Shown: positions 8,637-18,411, numbered from the stretch's first letter. The stretch: 64,000 nucleotides of DNA from Flavobacteriaceae bacterium PS02337 (GCA_029959285.1 JASCOE010000001.1:806001-870000), one strand, 5' to 3'. Program-made: numbers and translations. The notes: generated from the sequence alone by a model not told the origin.

Positions 8637-10187
8637 TTAAGCAACCGCTTTTTTAGGTTTTAAATGAAAAGCTACATATAGTGAAATTGAAGCTAGGAAA
8701 ATCCAGAAAACATCAATAAAGAAAATCTGAATTTTATTTTCCATAAAAGAATTCCAAAACCAATCTCCAGAAACAATTCCGTTAGTAATTGGAATTAAGA
8801 ATCCTAAAATACTTCCAGAAATCAAACAAGCTTTATTGGTAAAAGCATCATTCTTTTTTAGAATAAAGAAAATAGAAAGGATTAACCATCCGCCAAAATA
8901 AAGTGCAAATAAATTAGATTGACTTAAAGGATAGAAAATTTTACTTCCTATGAAAGATAAAGCTGTAATCGGATACATACTCAAACAAATAGCCAAATAA
9001 ATACGAACAACGGCTGCGTTAAAACGTCTTTTCTTTTCTGGCAAATTGTTTTTTTGTCTTGCAACTAACCAAATCATAACACCTGAAATAATTACAAAAC
9101 ACGTTATAATTCCTAAAATGAAACTTACGATTTTTAATGCATAACCGCCGTAATCTCCAAAATGAATTCGATATAAAACATTTTTTACAACATCTAAATA
9201 ACTCGTTTGTGCGATTGGATCTTTTTTGGCAATTTCTTTTCCGTCGGAAATTCTGTAAACCACTTTTCCGATTCCTGTAAATTTTTTGTGGCTTAATAAT
9301 TCTCCTTCAACTAAAACATGCATATTTACGTCGCCGTAGTTTTGAATGAAAACGCGTGTAATTTCAAAATCAGCCCAATTCTTTTTTGTTTTAGCAACCA
9401 GTTCATCAATATTAAATGTATTGGCTAGTTTTTTGTTTTCAAATTTATAATCAGGATCAGTGTATTCTAATTCTTTATATAATTTATCTTGATCGCCATT
9501 GTATAAAGCCATTACGGCTGGCGCAACAATTAGAAGTTTAATCATAAAAAATGCACCAGTAACTGCGTATACAAATTGAAACGGCAGGCCGATCATTCCT
9601 AAAGCCGTGTGCGCATCTGTCCAAAGTGTTTTTAGTTTTTCCTTCGGACGGAAAATGTAAAAATTTGAAACAATTTTATTCCAGTGCAATAAAACTCCAG
9701 TTACAATTGCAAATAAGAAAAACAAAGCCACAAATCCAGATAAATAATATCCAATCGGATATGGAATTTGGGCAAGAAAATGAAGACGATACAAAAGTTC
9801 TCCTAACGAATAAGATTCTTCGTAAGTAAAAGATTTGTAGTTTTTTGGATTTAAATAGAAAAACTGACCTTCTTTTTGTTTTGCTGGAGCCAAAGTGTCT
9901 TTAGTTCCTTCCATGTAAATACCAACTCTTTCTTCGATAGAAGGCTTAGAAATAGTTATGTTTCTTCCGTGCAATACATATTTTTCGTCAAGATGTTTTA
10001 GCGCTTTATCATAGTCTAATTGAATTTCTCTTGTGATTGCTGTAGATTCACTTCTTTCCCAATTGATGATTTCATCTCTAAAAAAAGAAAAAGATCCAGC
10101 AAAGAAAATTACAAATAGAACTACACTGATAACGATTCCGCTGACAGTATGAGTGTGAAAATAGATATTATAATGACGGTTGTTCAT
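8637..10187 (-). CDS. PepSY-associated transmembrane protein, long form
   Basis: A 516-residue membrane protein starts with the PepSY-TM signature (HTHTVSGIVISVVLFVIFF) and carries a second conserved block near residues 190-220 (DAHTALGMIGLPFQFVYAVTG). Several more hydrophobic segments follow, with four or five at the C-terminus. Histidines in membrane segments suggest heme or metal ligation. It follows the DUF3325 and DUF3649 genes within a few bases, an arrangement also seen beside siderophore receptors in Proteobacteria, so a role in ferric-siderophore reduction is the best inference. Confidence 0.87.
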   Translation of the reverse strand: MNNRHYNIYFHTHTVSGIVISVVLFVIFFAGSFSFFRDEIINWERSESTAITREIQLDYDKALKHLDEKYVLHGRNITISKPSIEERVGIYMEGTKDTLAPAKQKEGQFFYLNPKNYKSFTYEESYSLGELLYRLHFLAQIPYPIGYYLSGFVALFFLFAIVTGVLLHWNKIVSNFYIFRPKEKLKTLWTDAHTALGMIGLPFQFVYAVTGAFFMIKLLIVAPAVMALYNGDQDKLYKELEYTDPDYKFENKKLANTFNIDELVAKTKKNWADFEITRVFIQNYGDVNMHVLVEGELLSHKKFTGIGKVVYRISDGKEIAKKDPIAQTSYLDVVKNVLYRIHFGDYGGYALKIVSFILGIITCFVIISGVMIWLVARQKNNLPEKKRRFNAAVVRIYLAICLSMYPITALSFIGSKIFYPLSQSNLFALYFGGWLILSIFFILKKNDAFTNKACLISGSILGFLIPITNGIVSGDWFWNSFMENKIQIFFIDVFWIFLASISLYVAFHLKPKKAVA

Positions 10188-10190
10188 ATA

Positions 10191-10490
10191 TTATTTCGCC
10201 GTGTTATAAGTTTGACCCAAATAAATAAAAAGACAAAAAAGTAAAGTTAAGAGAATGTATATTCCCCAAATTTTCCAGCCGCTTTTAGCTAAAAAAGCAA
10301 TTACCATTAAACCTACCCAAAGAATAAAACCGCTAAAAGCCATTGTTATAAGTACGTCTGCACGATTAAACCAAGAAGCTAAAGCTAAATGAAATGTAAC
10401 AGAAACAAAGTAACCTCCTAAAATTGCCGCTGTAATTTTAGAAAAGCGTGGCCAAAATGCTGGATTTAAATATTTTGAATTTGCTGGCAT
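10191..10490 (-). CDS. Small membrane protein, DUF3649-like
   Basis: A 99-residue protein has three hydrophobic segments (near 20-41, 45-67 and 72-92). The pattern AAILGGYFVS ... VLITMAFSGFILWV fits DUF3649, a family of siderophore-locus membrane proteins. It ends 3 bp before the long PepSY gene, so the two are almost certainly co-transcribed. Molecular function is unknown, possibly assembly or partner protein of the PepSY reductase. Confidence 0.75.
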   Translation of the reverse strand: MPANSKYLNPAFWPRFSKITAAILGGYFVSVTFHLALASWFNRADVLITMAFSGFILWVGLMVIAFLAKSGWKIWGIYILLTLLFCLFIYLGQTYNTAK

Positions 10491-10508
10491 ATTGTAATGA
10501 AAAAAATC

Positions 10509-10841
10509 TTAATGATAATAAAACTCTAATAGTGCAATTATAATCAGCAAGGCTAAAAGTGCTTTACTGTTTACTTTTTTTAATGGTTGAAGAATAACGA
10601 TTAAACTTCCGATTGTCATTAATTGGATAAAAAACATCAAAGTGCCACAGCCTAGAGATTGTGTAAAAAGCCACATTAAATATGCTGTTAACAATAAGAA
10701 TAGTCCAATAAATTTTGTTGGTTTTGGATTGTTTTTCATCCATTTCTCAAAACCTAAATCATACGACAATACAGCTCTTTTTGAAGTGTAGTAAAGCGTA
10801 TAAAAAGCTAAAAAAACAATAAGACTGGCAATTGTAATCAT
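10509..10841 (-). CDS. Small membrane protein, DUF3325-like
   Basis: A 110-residue protein has four hydrophobic stretches (near 3-20, 45-60, 62-84 and 90-108). The order DUF3325-DUF3649-PepSY is the one seen in siderophore-uptake clusters of other bacteria, and that supports the family call more than any single motif. It lies after the TonB receptor gene, with a hairpin terminator between them, so expression of this gene may depend on read-through. Confidence 0.7.
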   Translation of the reverse strand: MITIASLIVFLAFYTLYYTSKRAVLSYDLGFEKWMKNNPKPTKFIGLFLLLTAYLMWLFTQSLGCGTLMFFIQLMTIGSLIVILQPLKKVNSKALLALLIIIALLEFYYH

Positions 10842-10855
10842 AATCTTTTAAAATT

Positions 10856-10892
10856 TAAAAAACACCTTTCCTGATTTAAGAAAGGTGTTTTT
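10856..10892 (-). terminator. Hairpin terminator after the TonB receptor
   Basis: AACACCTTTC pairs with GAAAGGTGTT (10-bp stem) and a T run follows on the minus strand. It sits between the receptor and its downstream membrane genes and may set their relative expression. Confidence 0.8.
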
Positions 10893-10904
10893 AATGATTT
10901 TTTA

Positions 10905-13385
10905 TTAGAATCTGTACGAGAAGTTTGCCGCAACAGTTCTCATATTTCTTGGATGAATTGTTGACCAACCATCGTAAGTATCAACATTTGCAATATTGTC
11001 TAATTTTAATGTCAATGTGTATTTTTCTGTACCGTAGAAAATAGAAGAATTTAAAACAGTGTAAGAAGGTAATGCAAACTGACCTACAACATTTCTGTTC
11101 ATGATTAAGTTTTTATCGGCGTAGTTTCCTCCAAAACCTAAACCAAAACCTTGTAAATCTCCTTCTTGGAATTTATAACTTGCCCAAAGATTTGCTAAGT
11201 TTCTTGGTCCAGAACTTTCTGGTCTGTGTCCAACGAAAGAAGGATCTCCAGCGTTTAAGACAGCATCAACATAACTATAACCAGCTACGATGTTTAAACC
11301 AGCAATTGGATTTGCAACGAATTCTGCTTCAAAACCTTTGTTTCTTTGTGCTCCATCTTGGTAAGCTGTTTGAGTTGTTGCACCGTAAACTATGTAAACT
11401 TGATCTTTTACTTGAATATCGTAGTAGCTGAATGTCGCGTAAAGTTTATCTTTAAACACATTTAATTTTGTTCCAATTTCGAATTGGTTTGCGTGTTCTG
11501 GTCTAAAAGTTCTTGGACGACTAGTTCCGTCTAATAAAATTTCTGTTACTGGAGCAGAATTTGCAAAACCATCCATGTAGTTAGCAAAAATCGAAACTTT
11601 ATCAAGAATTGGCTGATACACTAAACCGAATTTTGGAGAAAAAGCAGTTTGATTAAAATCGTCTGCTTTTGTTGTAACATTTCCAGCAGTCATAAAACGG
11701 TCAACACGTAAACTTGCCATCGCAGACAAAGCAGGAGTAAAGTTGAATACATCAGAAACATATGCGCTGTAAACTTCTTGTTTTGTTCTGTTGTTGCTCA
11801 TACCAGCAGAAGCGATAAGAGCATCAGTTCCAGCTTTAGTAAGATTTCCGTTATCTCCGTTTGTAACATATTTAGCAGGATCTGTAATTCCGTAAAGATT
11901 TTCGTTTACAGTCTTTAAATCTAGATTACCAATATAAATTGTACCGTTTGATACATAGTTAGAACTGTTGTCAATTACTCCTCTATTAAAGTAATCTAAA
12001 CCAGCAACAATTCTATTTCTCATGTTTCCAATTTTGAAATCACCAATGAAATTTTGCTGAATGTCTGTTGTAAGTGTTGTAGAATTTTGGTAATTCATAT
12101 AACGTCCTAAAACAATTCCTTGATTAATTGCCGCTGGAGCGTATTGTGTGCCTTCATAGATATAAGAATAATATCCGTCAGATGAAGATGAACCTCTTGA
12201 AACTACAGTCTGAGAACTCCATTGATCATTGAATTTATAATTCATCTGAGCTTGAAGATTGTAAGATGGAGTTTCGATTGCCAATTCGTTACTTGTGTAA
12301 GAACGTTTGTTATCGTAACCTAATTCATCAATATTGTGAACTCTTAATGGAGCTCCTCTATCTAAGAATAACATAGTAGCATTAGTCTGTCTGTTATTCA
12401 TGAATTCAGTATTAACGAAAAACGAAAGTTTGTCATTTACTTGGTAAGATAATGATGGAGCAAAAAAGAATGATTTTTTGAATCCAGCATCTTGAAAACT
12501 ATTTTCTGTGTGGTAAGCTGTGTTTACACGGAAATTAATTTTGTGTTCATCATCTACAGGAGTATTAACATCAGCGGTAACTCTGTTTAAGCCGTTGCTT
12601 CCTGCAGTATAGCTAACTTCTCCGCCAAAATGATCGTAAGGTTTTTTTGTTGTTAAGTTGATTAAACCTCCGTAAGAGATTAAACTACTTCCGAATAAAG
12701 TTCCAGATGGTCCTTTGATTACTTCAATTTTATCGATGTTAGCAGGATCTAAACCTCCGTTTGATAATCCTGGCAATCCGTTAATCATTGTTGGCTGAAC
12801 AGCAAATCCTCTTAAAGAGAAATATCCTGCTCCGTCTCCTCCACGTCCTGTAGAAGCCCAAAGTGGTGTTAACCCTGGAGCATTTTTAAGCGCATCGTCA
12901 AGATTTGTAACAACTTGTTCTTTTAAAAGTTCAGCAGTAATAGTAGTATAAACCTGTGGGTTTTCAAGATTTTTAAGAGGTAATCTTGATACTTGTTGTG
13001 TTTCTTTACGAGCTAATGGATTTTTACGATTACCATTTACTACGATTTCATTTAATTCTTGAGAATTTTCACTAATTCTAAAATCTTCAATAATTGAATC
13101 GCCGCCGTTTAGACTAACACTTTTCTCTTTAGAAGAATATCCAATTCCAGAAACTTTGATTACATAGTTACCTGGTTTGATGTTTTTAATTTCATAGAAA
13201 CCATTTGCATCTGTACTAGTTCCTATTTTTGTTCCTTTTAAAACTACAGAAACATTGTCTGCAGCTTGATTATTCGTTAAGCTAATTTGACCTTTAATCG
13301 TTGCTTTTTCTTGTGCAAGAGCAGATACGCTTGTCAATAAAGCAAAACAAAAACTCAAAAAAGAAATTGTAAATCTATATTTCAT
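10905..13385 (-). CDS. TonB-dependent siderophore receptor with N-terminal carboxypeptidase-like domain
   Basis: An 826-residue outer-membrane receptor has a signal peptide (residues 1-24, ending ALAQ). A carboxypeptidase-regulatory-like beta domain covers about 28-112 (GTKIGTSTDANGFYEI), typical of Bacteroidota receptors. The plug domain (about 135-250) contains APGLTPLW, FSLRGF and the plug-end signature IEVIKGPSGTLFGSS. A 22-strand barrel follows and ends in an aromatic residue (FSYRF). The overall pattern fits FhuA/FoxA-like ferric-siderophore receptors. The ligand is not evident. The linked PepSY, DUF3325 and DUF3649 genes support iron uptake. Confidence 0.92.
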   Translation of the reverse strand: MKYRFTISFLSFCFALLTSVSALAQEKATIKGQISLTNNQAADNVSVVLKGTKIGTSTDANGFYEIKNIKPGNYVIKVSGIGYSSKEKSVSLNGGDSIIEDFRISENSQELNEIVVNGNRKNPLARKETQQVSRLPLKNLENPQVYTTITAELLKEQVVTNLDDALKNAPGLTPLWASTGRGGDGAGYFSLRGFAVQPTMINGLPGLSNGGLDPANIDKIEVIKGPSGTLFGSSLISYGGLINLTTKKPYDHFGGEVSYTAGSNGLNRVTADVNTPVDDEHKINFRVNTAYHTENSFQDAGFKKSFFFAPSLSYQVNDKLSFFVNTEFMNNRQTNATMLFLDRGAPLRVHNIDELGYDNKRSYTSNELAIETPSYNLQAQMNYKFNDQWSSQTVVSRGSSSSDGYYSYIYEGTQYAPAAINQGIVLGRYMNYQNSTTLTTDIQQNFIGDFKIGNMRNRIVAGLDYFNRGVIDNSSNYVSNGTIYIGNLDLKTVNENLYGITDPAKYVTNGDNGNLTKAGTDALIASAGMSNNRTKQEVYSAYVSDVFNFTPALSAMASLRVDRFMTAGNVTTKADDFNQTAFSPKFGLVYQPILDKVSIFANYMDGFANSAPVTEILLDGTSRPRTFRPEHANQFEIGTKLNVFKDKLYATFSYYDIQVKDQVYIVYGATTQTAYQDGAQRNKGFEAEFVANPIAGLNIVAGYSYVDAVLNAGDPSFVGHRPESSGPRNLANLWASYKFQEGDLQGFGLGFGGNYADKNLIMNRNVVGQFALPSYTVLNSSIFYGTEKYTLTLKLDNIANVDTYDGWSTIHPRNMRTVAANFSYRF

Positions 13386-13411
13386 TTTATTTAGAATTGA
13401 TTTTAATAGCG

Positions 13412-13467
13412 CAAATGTAACAGTTGAATGCTAATAATACAAGCTATCTTTATTTATTCTAAATAAA
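13412..13467 (-). promoter_or_regulatory. TonB receptor promoter (-7 TACATTTG) and adjoining 8-3-8 palindrome
   Basis: TACATTTG on the minus strand (13412-13419) lies 27 bp before the ATG. A weaker CTTG (13440-13443) is a possible -33. Just upstream, 13449-13467 is a perfect palindrome, TTTATTTA-TTC-TAAATAAA. Its position at the -33 edge of an iron-uptake promoter suggests a metal-responsive operator (Fur-like), which is an inference. Confidence 0.5.
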
Positions 13468-13541
13468 ATTTTTTTTAAAGGGTAAAATTTAAGTTTGTTT
13501 AAAAAATTAACATCTTAAGCTAAAATTAAGACGATATTAAG

Positions 13542-13577
13542 AAAAAAAAGCCTGTTCAAATAAATGAACAGGCTTTT
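13542..13577 (-). terminator. Rho-independent terminator of sucAB
   Basis: AAAAGCCTGTTCA and TGAACAGGCTTTT form a perfect 13-bp stem with an AATAAA loop, followed by T's on the minus strand. Confidence 0.85.
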
Positions 13578-13601
13578 AAGTATTGTTGAAAATTATTACA
13601 A

Positions 13602-14846
13602 TTACAATTCTAAAGCACGTTTAGCATCGCCATTCATTAATAATTCTACTGGATTTTCTAAAGCTTCTTTTACAGCTACCAAGAAACCAACAGACTCGCG
13701 TCCGTCAATGATTCTGTGGTCGTAAGAAAGTGCAACGTACATCATTGGGTGAATTTCCACTTTTCCTTTTACAGCAATCGGACGCTCAATAATATTGTGC
13801 ATTCCTAAAATTCCTGATTGAGGAGGGTTGATGATTGGAGTAGATAACATACTTCCGAAAACTCCACCGTTTGTAATTGTGAAAGTTCCTCCAGTCATAT
13901 CGTCAACTGTAATTTGACCATCACGAGCTCTTAAAGCCAATCTTTTAATTTCAGCTTCAATTCCACGGAAAGTTAATAATTCAGCATTACGAACAACAGG
14001 AACCATTAATCCTTTTGGTCCAGAAACTGCAATTGAGATATCAGCAAAATCGTAAGCGATTTTGTAATCACCGTCCATCATTGAGTTTACATCTGGATAT
14101 AATTCTAAAGCTCTTGTAACTGCTTTTGTAAAGAATGACATGAAACCTAAACCTAAACCACCATGTTTAGCTTTGAAAGCATCTTTGTATTCGTTACGAA
14201 TTTGGTTGATTGGCGTCATGTTTACTTCATTGAAAGTAGTAAGCATAGCTGTTTCATTTTTAGCTGAAACTAATCTTTCTGCTACTTTACGACGTAACAT
14301 TGATAATTTTGTACGCTCAGTTCCGCGGCTTCCTCCTGTTGGAGTTCCCATAGAAGGTACTGCATTTACAGCATCATCTTTAGTAATTCTTCCGCCTTTA
14401 CCAGTTCCAGAAACAGTTGCTGGAGCAATATTTTTTTCGTCTAAAATTTTTCTTGCTGCTGGAGATGGAGTTCCTGCTGCATAACTTGTAGCTGCTGGAG
14501 CTTGAACTGGTTCTGCTTTTGGAGCCTCAGCTTTTACTTCTGCCTTTGGAGCTTCTGCTTTTGGAGCCTCAGCCGCCGGAGCTGCCGGAGCATCTCCTGC
14601 TGGTTTTGCAGCATCTGTATCAATTAAACAAACTACAGCACCAACTGCTACTGTATCACCTTCTTCAGCTTTTAGTGTAATTACACCGCTCATTTCAGCA
14701 GGTAATTCAAGAGTAGCTTTGTCTGAATCAACTTCAGCAATCGCCTGATCTTTCTCTACATAATCTCCGTCTTTTACTAACCAAGTTGCAATTTCAACTT
14801 CTTTTATTGACTCCCCTGGTGATGGGACTTTCATTTCTAAAATCAT
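13602..14846 (-). CDS. sucB: 2-oxoglutarate dehydrogenase E2 (dihydrolipoyl succinyltransferase)
   Basis: This is the E2 core of the 2-oxoglutarate dehydrogenase complex. It transfers succinyl from the lipoyl arm to CoA in the TCA cycle. A lipoyl domain (residues 1-78, lipoylated K43 in DSDKATLE) is followed by an Ala/Pro/Lys-rich hinge (about 80-120), a peripheral subunit-binding domain ([13 protein letters not shown]) and the catalytic domain with H377 and D381 in [11 protein letters not shown]. It follows sucA by 72 bp and ends at a strong terminator. The full length of 414 residues is normal. Confidence 0.96.
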   Translation of the reverse strand: MILEMKVPSPGESIKEVEIATWLVKDGDYVEKDQAIAEVDSDKATLELPAEMSGVITLKAEEGDTVAVGAVVCLIDTDAAKPAGDAPAAPAAEAPKAEAPKAEVKAEAPKAEPVQAPAATSYAAGTPSPAARKILDEKNIAPATVSGTGKGGRITKDDAVNAVPSMGTPTGGSRGTERTKLSMLRRKVAERLVSAKNETAMLTTFNEVNMTPINQIRNEYKDAFKAKHGGLGLGFMSFFTKAVTRALELYPDVNSMMDGDYKIAYDFADISIAVSGPKGLMVPVVRNAELLTFRGIEAEIKRLALRARDGQITVDDMTGGTFTITNGGVFGSMLSTPIINPPQSGILGMHNIIERPIAVKGKVEIHPMMYVALSYDHRIIDGRESVGFLVAVKEALENPVELLMNGDAKRALEL

Positions 14847-14918
14847 CTTTGTTTTTGTTTAAGGTTTTTATGGTTTAAAATTTCATGTTTGAACTTGAAA
14901 CTTGAAACATTTTTTTTA

Positions 14919-17693
14919 TTATCTGAATAAATTTTTATCGAATACCATTCTAATTGCATCTGCATGACGACGTTTTGCACGTGTGTAACTTCCAGATGCT
15001 GGAGCAGCGTATGCTTTTAATGAAGCCAATCTCCATTTTACAAGATCAAAGTTCATTAACATAAAGCTGTAAGCTCCCATGTTTTTAGGTTCTTCTTGAG
15101 CCCAAACATAATCATCTGCATTTGGATATTGCGCGATAATTGCTTTTAGTTGCTCAACTGGTAATGGGAATAATTGCTCAATACGAACAACTGCAACGTC
15201 ATTTCTTCCGTTGTTTTCTCTTTCTGCAACAATGTCGTAGTAAAATTTACCTGTAACAAATACTAATGTTTTTACTTTCTTTTTATCTACTGTATTGTCA
15301 TCAATTGTTTCTTGGAAACTTCCGCTTGCGATTTCTTCAACTGTAGATACACATCTTGGATCACGCAATAAACTTTTTGGAGAGAAAACTACCAAAGGTT
15401 TACGGAAATTCGTTTTCATTTGTCTTCTCAACAAGTGGAAGAAGTTTGCTGGCGTTGTACAATCTGCAACATACATATTTTGTCTTGCACAAAGTTGTAA
15501 GTAACGCTCCATTCTTGCAGAAGAGTGTTCTGCACCTTGTCCTTCATATCCGTGAGGCAATAATAAAACAATACCGTTTTGGTTGTTCCATTTGTCTTCA
15601 CCACAAGAAATATATTGGTCAATCATAATTTGGGCTCCGTTAGAGAAATCTCCAAATTGTGCTTCCCAGATTGTTAATGCGTTCGGGTTTGCCAATGCAT
15701 ATCCGTAATCAAAACCTAGAACTCCATACTCAGATAAAAGTGAATTGAATACGCCGAATTTTCCTTTTTTGTTTTCGATAGCGTCTAAAAGAACTACTTC
15801 TTCTTCAGAATCTTCTACTTTAACAACTGCATGACGGTGAGAGAATGTACCACGCTCAACATCTTGCCCAGAAATACGAACATCAAATCCTTCAGTTAAA
15901 AGCGAACCGTAAGCCAAAGCTTCTGCAGTTCCCCAATCAACAGTATTGCTGTCGTATCCTGTTTTTCTGTCAGTAACAATTTTAGTTATTTTGTTGATGA
16001 ATTTTTTATCTGCTGGTAAAGTCGAGATTGTATTGATAATAGAATCTAATCCTTCTTTAGCAAAAGTAGTATCTACTTTTTGAAGCATTTGCGTATCAGT
16101 TACCTGAACAAATCCGTCCCATTCGTTTTTCATGAATGGAGTAATGATTGTTAAATCTTTTTTACGAGAAGCTTCTAAATTTTCTTCTAAAGCAGATTTG
16201 TATTCTTTTTCTAAACCATTTACATAAGATGCATCGATTACGCCTTCAGAAAGTAATTTTTCTGCGTAAATGTCTCTTGGGTTTTTATGTTTAGCAATGA
16301 TTTTGTATAAAACTGGTTGTGTGAAACGAGGTTCATCACCTTCGTTATGACCATATTTTCTATATCCTAATAAATCGATAAATACGTCACGTCCAAATTG
16401 CATTCTGTAATCTAATGCAAAAGAAACTGCGTGTACAACTGCCTCAGCATCGTCAGCATTTACGTGCAATACTGGAGATAGAGTTACTTTAGCAACGTCT
16501 GTACAATAAGTAGAAGAACGAGCGTCTAAATAGTTAGTTGTAAATCCAACTTGGTTGTTGATTACAATGTGGATTGTTCCTCCAGTTTTGTAACCATCAA
16601 GTTGTGCCATCTGAATAATTTCATATAAAATACCTTGACCTGCAATTGCAGCATCTCCGTGTACCGCGATTGGCAATACTTTAGAGAAATCATCAGCATA
16701 ATATTTATCTTGTTTAGCTCTTGTGATACCTTCAATAACAGCTCCAACAGTTTCTAAGTGAGAAGGGTTTGGTGCTAAATTGATATTGATGCTTTTTCCA
16801 GATCTTGTTTTTTTGTCAGCCGTAAGACCTAAGTGGTATTTTACGTCACCGTCAAAATATTCCTGATCGTAATCTTTACCGTCAAACTCACCAAAGATAT
16901 CTTGAGTAGATTTATTGAAGATGTTTGCCAAAACGTTCAAACGACCACGGTGCGCCATTCCCATTACGAATTGTTCAACACCTTTTTCGGCAGCTTGTTC
17001 GATTAAAGCATCTAAAGCTGGAATAATAGATTCTCCACCTTCTAATGAGAAACGTTTTTGCCCAACATATTTAGTGTGAAGGAAGTTCTCAAAAGATACA
17101 GCTTCGTTTAATTTATTTAAGATTGTTTTCTTTTCTTCTGTAGAGAAATTTGGCTGATTTACATTTACAGCTAATTTATCTTGAATCCATTTTACAACGC
17201 CAGGATTTCTAATGTACATATATTCAATACCAATATGCTGGCAGTAAATAGCTTTAAGGCGATTTACGATATCTTGTAAAGAAGAAGGTGCTAAACCGAT
17301 TGTTTGAGCAGCATCAAAAACAGTTGAAAGGTCAGCTGAAGATAAACCGAAGTTTTCAATATCCAAAGTTGGAGATGAAGTTCTACGGTCACGAACTGGA
17401 TTTGTTTTCGTGAATAAATGCCCGCGCGTACGGTATCCGTCAATTAATTTAAGAACGTTGAATTCTTTCTTTAGTTTTTCTGAAACTTGACTGTAATCTG
17501 TGTTGTCGCTAGTCACGTACTCAACGATCGTTTGCACTGGATTTTCGTCGTTATAAGTCGTTTGTCCAAAGTCAAAACCTTGAAAGAAACTTCTCCAGCT
17601 AGGCTCAACGCTGTCTGGGTTTACTAAATATTGATCGTATAATTGTGCAAAAAACTCGGTATGCGCTGCGTTTAAAAATGAAAACCTATCCAT
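14919..17693 (-). CDS. sucA: 2-oxoglutarate dehydrogenase E1 component
   Basis: This thiamine-diphosphate enzyme decarboxylates 2-oxoglutarate and succinylates the lipoyl arm of E2. The chosen start gives 924 residues beginning MDRFSFLNAAH, followed by the E1-specific N-terminal helix (FFAQLYDQYL). Core motifs are MGMAHRGRLNVLANI, HGDAAIAGQG (ThDP region), GYRKYGHNEGDEP and HGYEGQGAEHSSAR. A longer frame opens at 17747, but the -7 element at 17730-17737 lies inside that extension, so 17693 is preferred. Confidence 0.96.
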   Translation of the reverse strand: MDRFSFLNAAHTEFFAQLYDQYLVNPDSVEPSWRSFFQGFDFGQTTYNDENPVQTIVEYVTSDNTDYSQVSEKLKKEFNVLKLIDGYRTRGHLFTKTNPVRDRRTSSPTLDIENFGLSSADLSTVFDAAQTIGLAPSSLQDIVNRLKAIYCQHIGIEYMYIRNPGVVKWIQDKLAVNVNQPNFSTEEKKTILNKLNEAVSFENFLHTKYVGQKRFSLEGGESIIPALDALIEQAAEKGVEQFVMGMAHRGRLNVLANIFNKSTQDIFGEFDGKDYDQEYFDGDVKYHLGLTADKKTRSGKSININLAPNPSHLETVGAVIEGITRAKQDKYYADDFSKVLPIAVHGDAAIAGQGILYEIIQMAQLDGYKTGGTIHIVINNQVGFTTNYLDARSSTYCTDVAKVTLSPVLHVNADDAEAVVHAVSFALDYRMQFGRDVFIDLLGYRKYGHNEGDEPRFTQPVLYKIIAKHKNPRDIYAEKLLSEGVIDASYVNGLEKEYKSALEENLEASRKKDLTIITPFMKNEWDGFVQVTDTQMLQKVDTTFAKEGLDSIINTISTLPADKKFINKITKIVTDRKTGYDSNTVDWGTAEALAYGSLLTEGFDVRISGQDVERGTFSHRHAVVKVEDSEEEVVLLDAIENKKGKFGVFNSLLSEYGVLGFDYGYALANPNALTIWEAQFGDFSNGAQIMIDQYISCGEDKWNNQNGIVLLLPHGYEGQGAEHSSARMERYLQLCARQNMYVADCTTPANFFHLLRRQMKTNFRKPLVVFSPKSLLRDPRCVSTVEEIASGSFQETIDDNTVDKKKVKTLVFVTGKFYYDIVAERENNGRNDVAVVRIEQLFPLPVEQLKAIIAQYPNADDYVWAQEEPKNMGAYSFMLMNFDLVKWRLASLKAYAAPASGSYTRAKRRHADAIRMVFDKNLFR

Positions 17694-17729
17694 AATATGA
17701 GTGAATATACTTTTTGTTATATAGAAAGG

Positions 17730-17737
17730 CAAAAGTA
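17730..17737 (-). promoter_or_regulatory. -7 promoter element (TACTTTTG) of sucAB
   Basis: TACTTTTG on the minus strand lies 36 bp before the sucA ATG. It rules out the upstream ATG at 17747 as the main start. Confidence 0.6.
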
Positions 17738-17765
17738 CAACAATCACATTTATTTAAATCTTTTT

Positions 17766-17785
17766 TTTACGTACTTTTACGTAAA
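17766..17785. promoter_or_regulatory. Perfect 8-4-8 palindrome in the sucA/17810 divergent region
   Basis: TTTACGTA-CTTT-TACGTAAA is a perfect inverted repeat 24 bp before the 17810 ATG and upstream of the sucA promoter. It has the shape of an operator. No terminator role is likely because both neighbouring genes point away from it. Confidence 0.45.
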
Positions 17786-17809
17786 AATTTGTTAAAATAA
17801 ACGTTAAGT

Positions 17810-18361
17810 ATGAAGAAAAAACAATTTTCAATCGATTGCAAATGTTTTTTTGTGATTTTGACAGTCTTATTCTCAAGTTATTCTATTGCACAACAAAATT
17901 ATGTTATAGACAACAGTAGCCACTTCTGGGAAAAAGTTCAATTTGGAGGAGGTTTAGGTTTAGGATTTGGTTCTGGTTACACAGACATTTCCGTAATGCC
18001 AAGTGCGATTTACAATGTTAACGAAATTGTTGCCGTTGGTTTGGGTTTACAATTTGGTTACTTAAATTCAAAAAATTATTACGAATCGTATGTTTATGGC
18101 GGAAGCTTAATCACTCTTGTAAATCCGATTCCAGAAATTCAATTATCTGCTGAATTAGAGCAAGTTCGCGTAAATACAGATTACGATGCAAACTTTAACA
18201 GACCGCGATATTCTGACAATTTTTGGAACACCGCACTTTATCTTGGTGCAGGTTACAGAACTGGAAGTGTTACTATTGGTGCTCGTTATGATGTTTTGTA
18301 CAATCCGAATAAAAGTCTTTACGGTTCTGGATTTATGCCTTTTGTGAGAGTTTATTTCTAA
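17810..18361 (+). CDS. Predicted outer-membrane beta-barrel protein, unknown function
   Basis: A 183-residue protein has a signal peptide (about residues 1-28, ending SIAQ) and a glycine/aromatic-rich body with alternating strands (FGGGLGLGFGSGYTD, VAVGLGLQFGY, LYLGAGYRTGS). It ends in an aromatic residue (RVYF), as small outer-membrane barrels do. It is divergent from sucA, with a 20-bp palindrome in the shared region. I do not recognise a specific function. Confidence 0.8.
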   Translation: MKKKQFSIDCKCFFVILTVLFSSYSIAQQNYVIDNSSHFWEKVQFGGGLGLGFGSGYTDISVMPSAIYNVNEIVAVGLGLQFGYLNSKNYYESYVYGGSLITLVNPIPEIQLSAELEQVRVNTDYDANFNRPRYSDNFWNTALYLGAGYRTGSVTIGARYDVLYNPNKSLYGSGFMPFVRVYF

Positions 18362-18365
18362 GGCG

Positions 18366-18394
18366 CTAAGGTTCTGAGATACTAAGATTCTAAG
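18366..18394. repeat. Left arm of inverted repeat flanking the 18412 lipoprotein
   Basis: It contains TAAGGTTCTGAG (18367-18378) and CTAAGATTCTAAG (18382-18394). Both have perfect complements in the right arm at 18974-19009. Confidence 0.75.
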
Positions 18395-18411
18395 TTTTTA
18401 AATTCTGAAAA

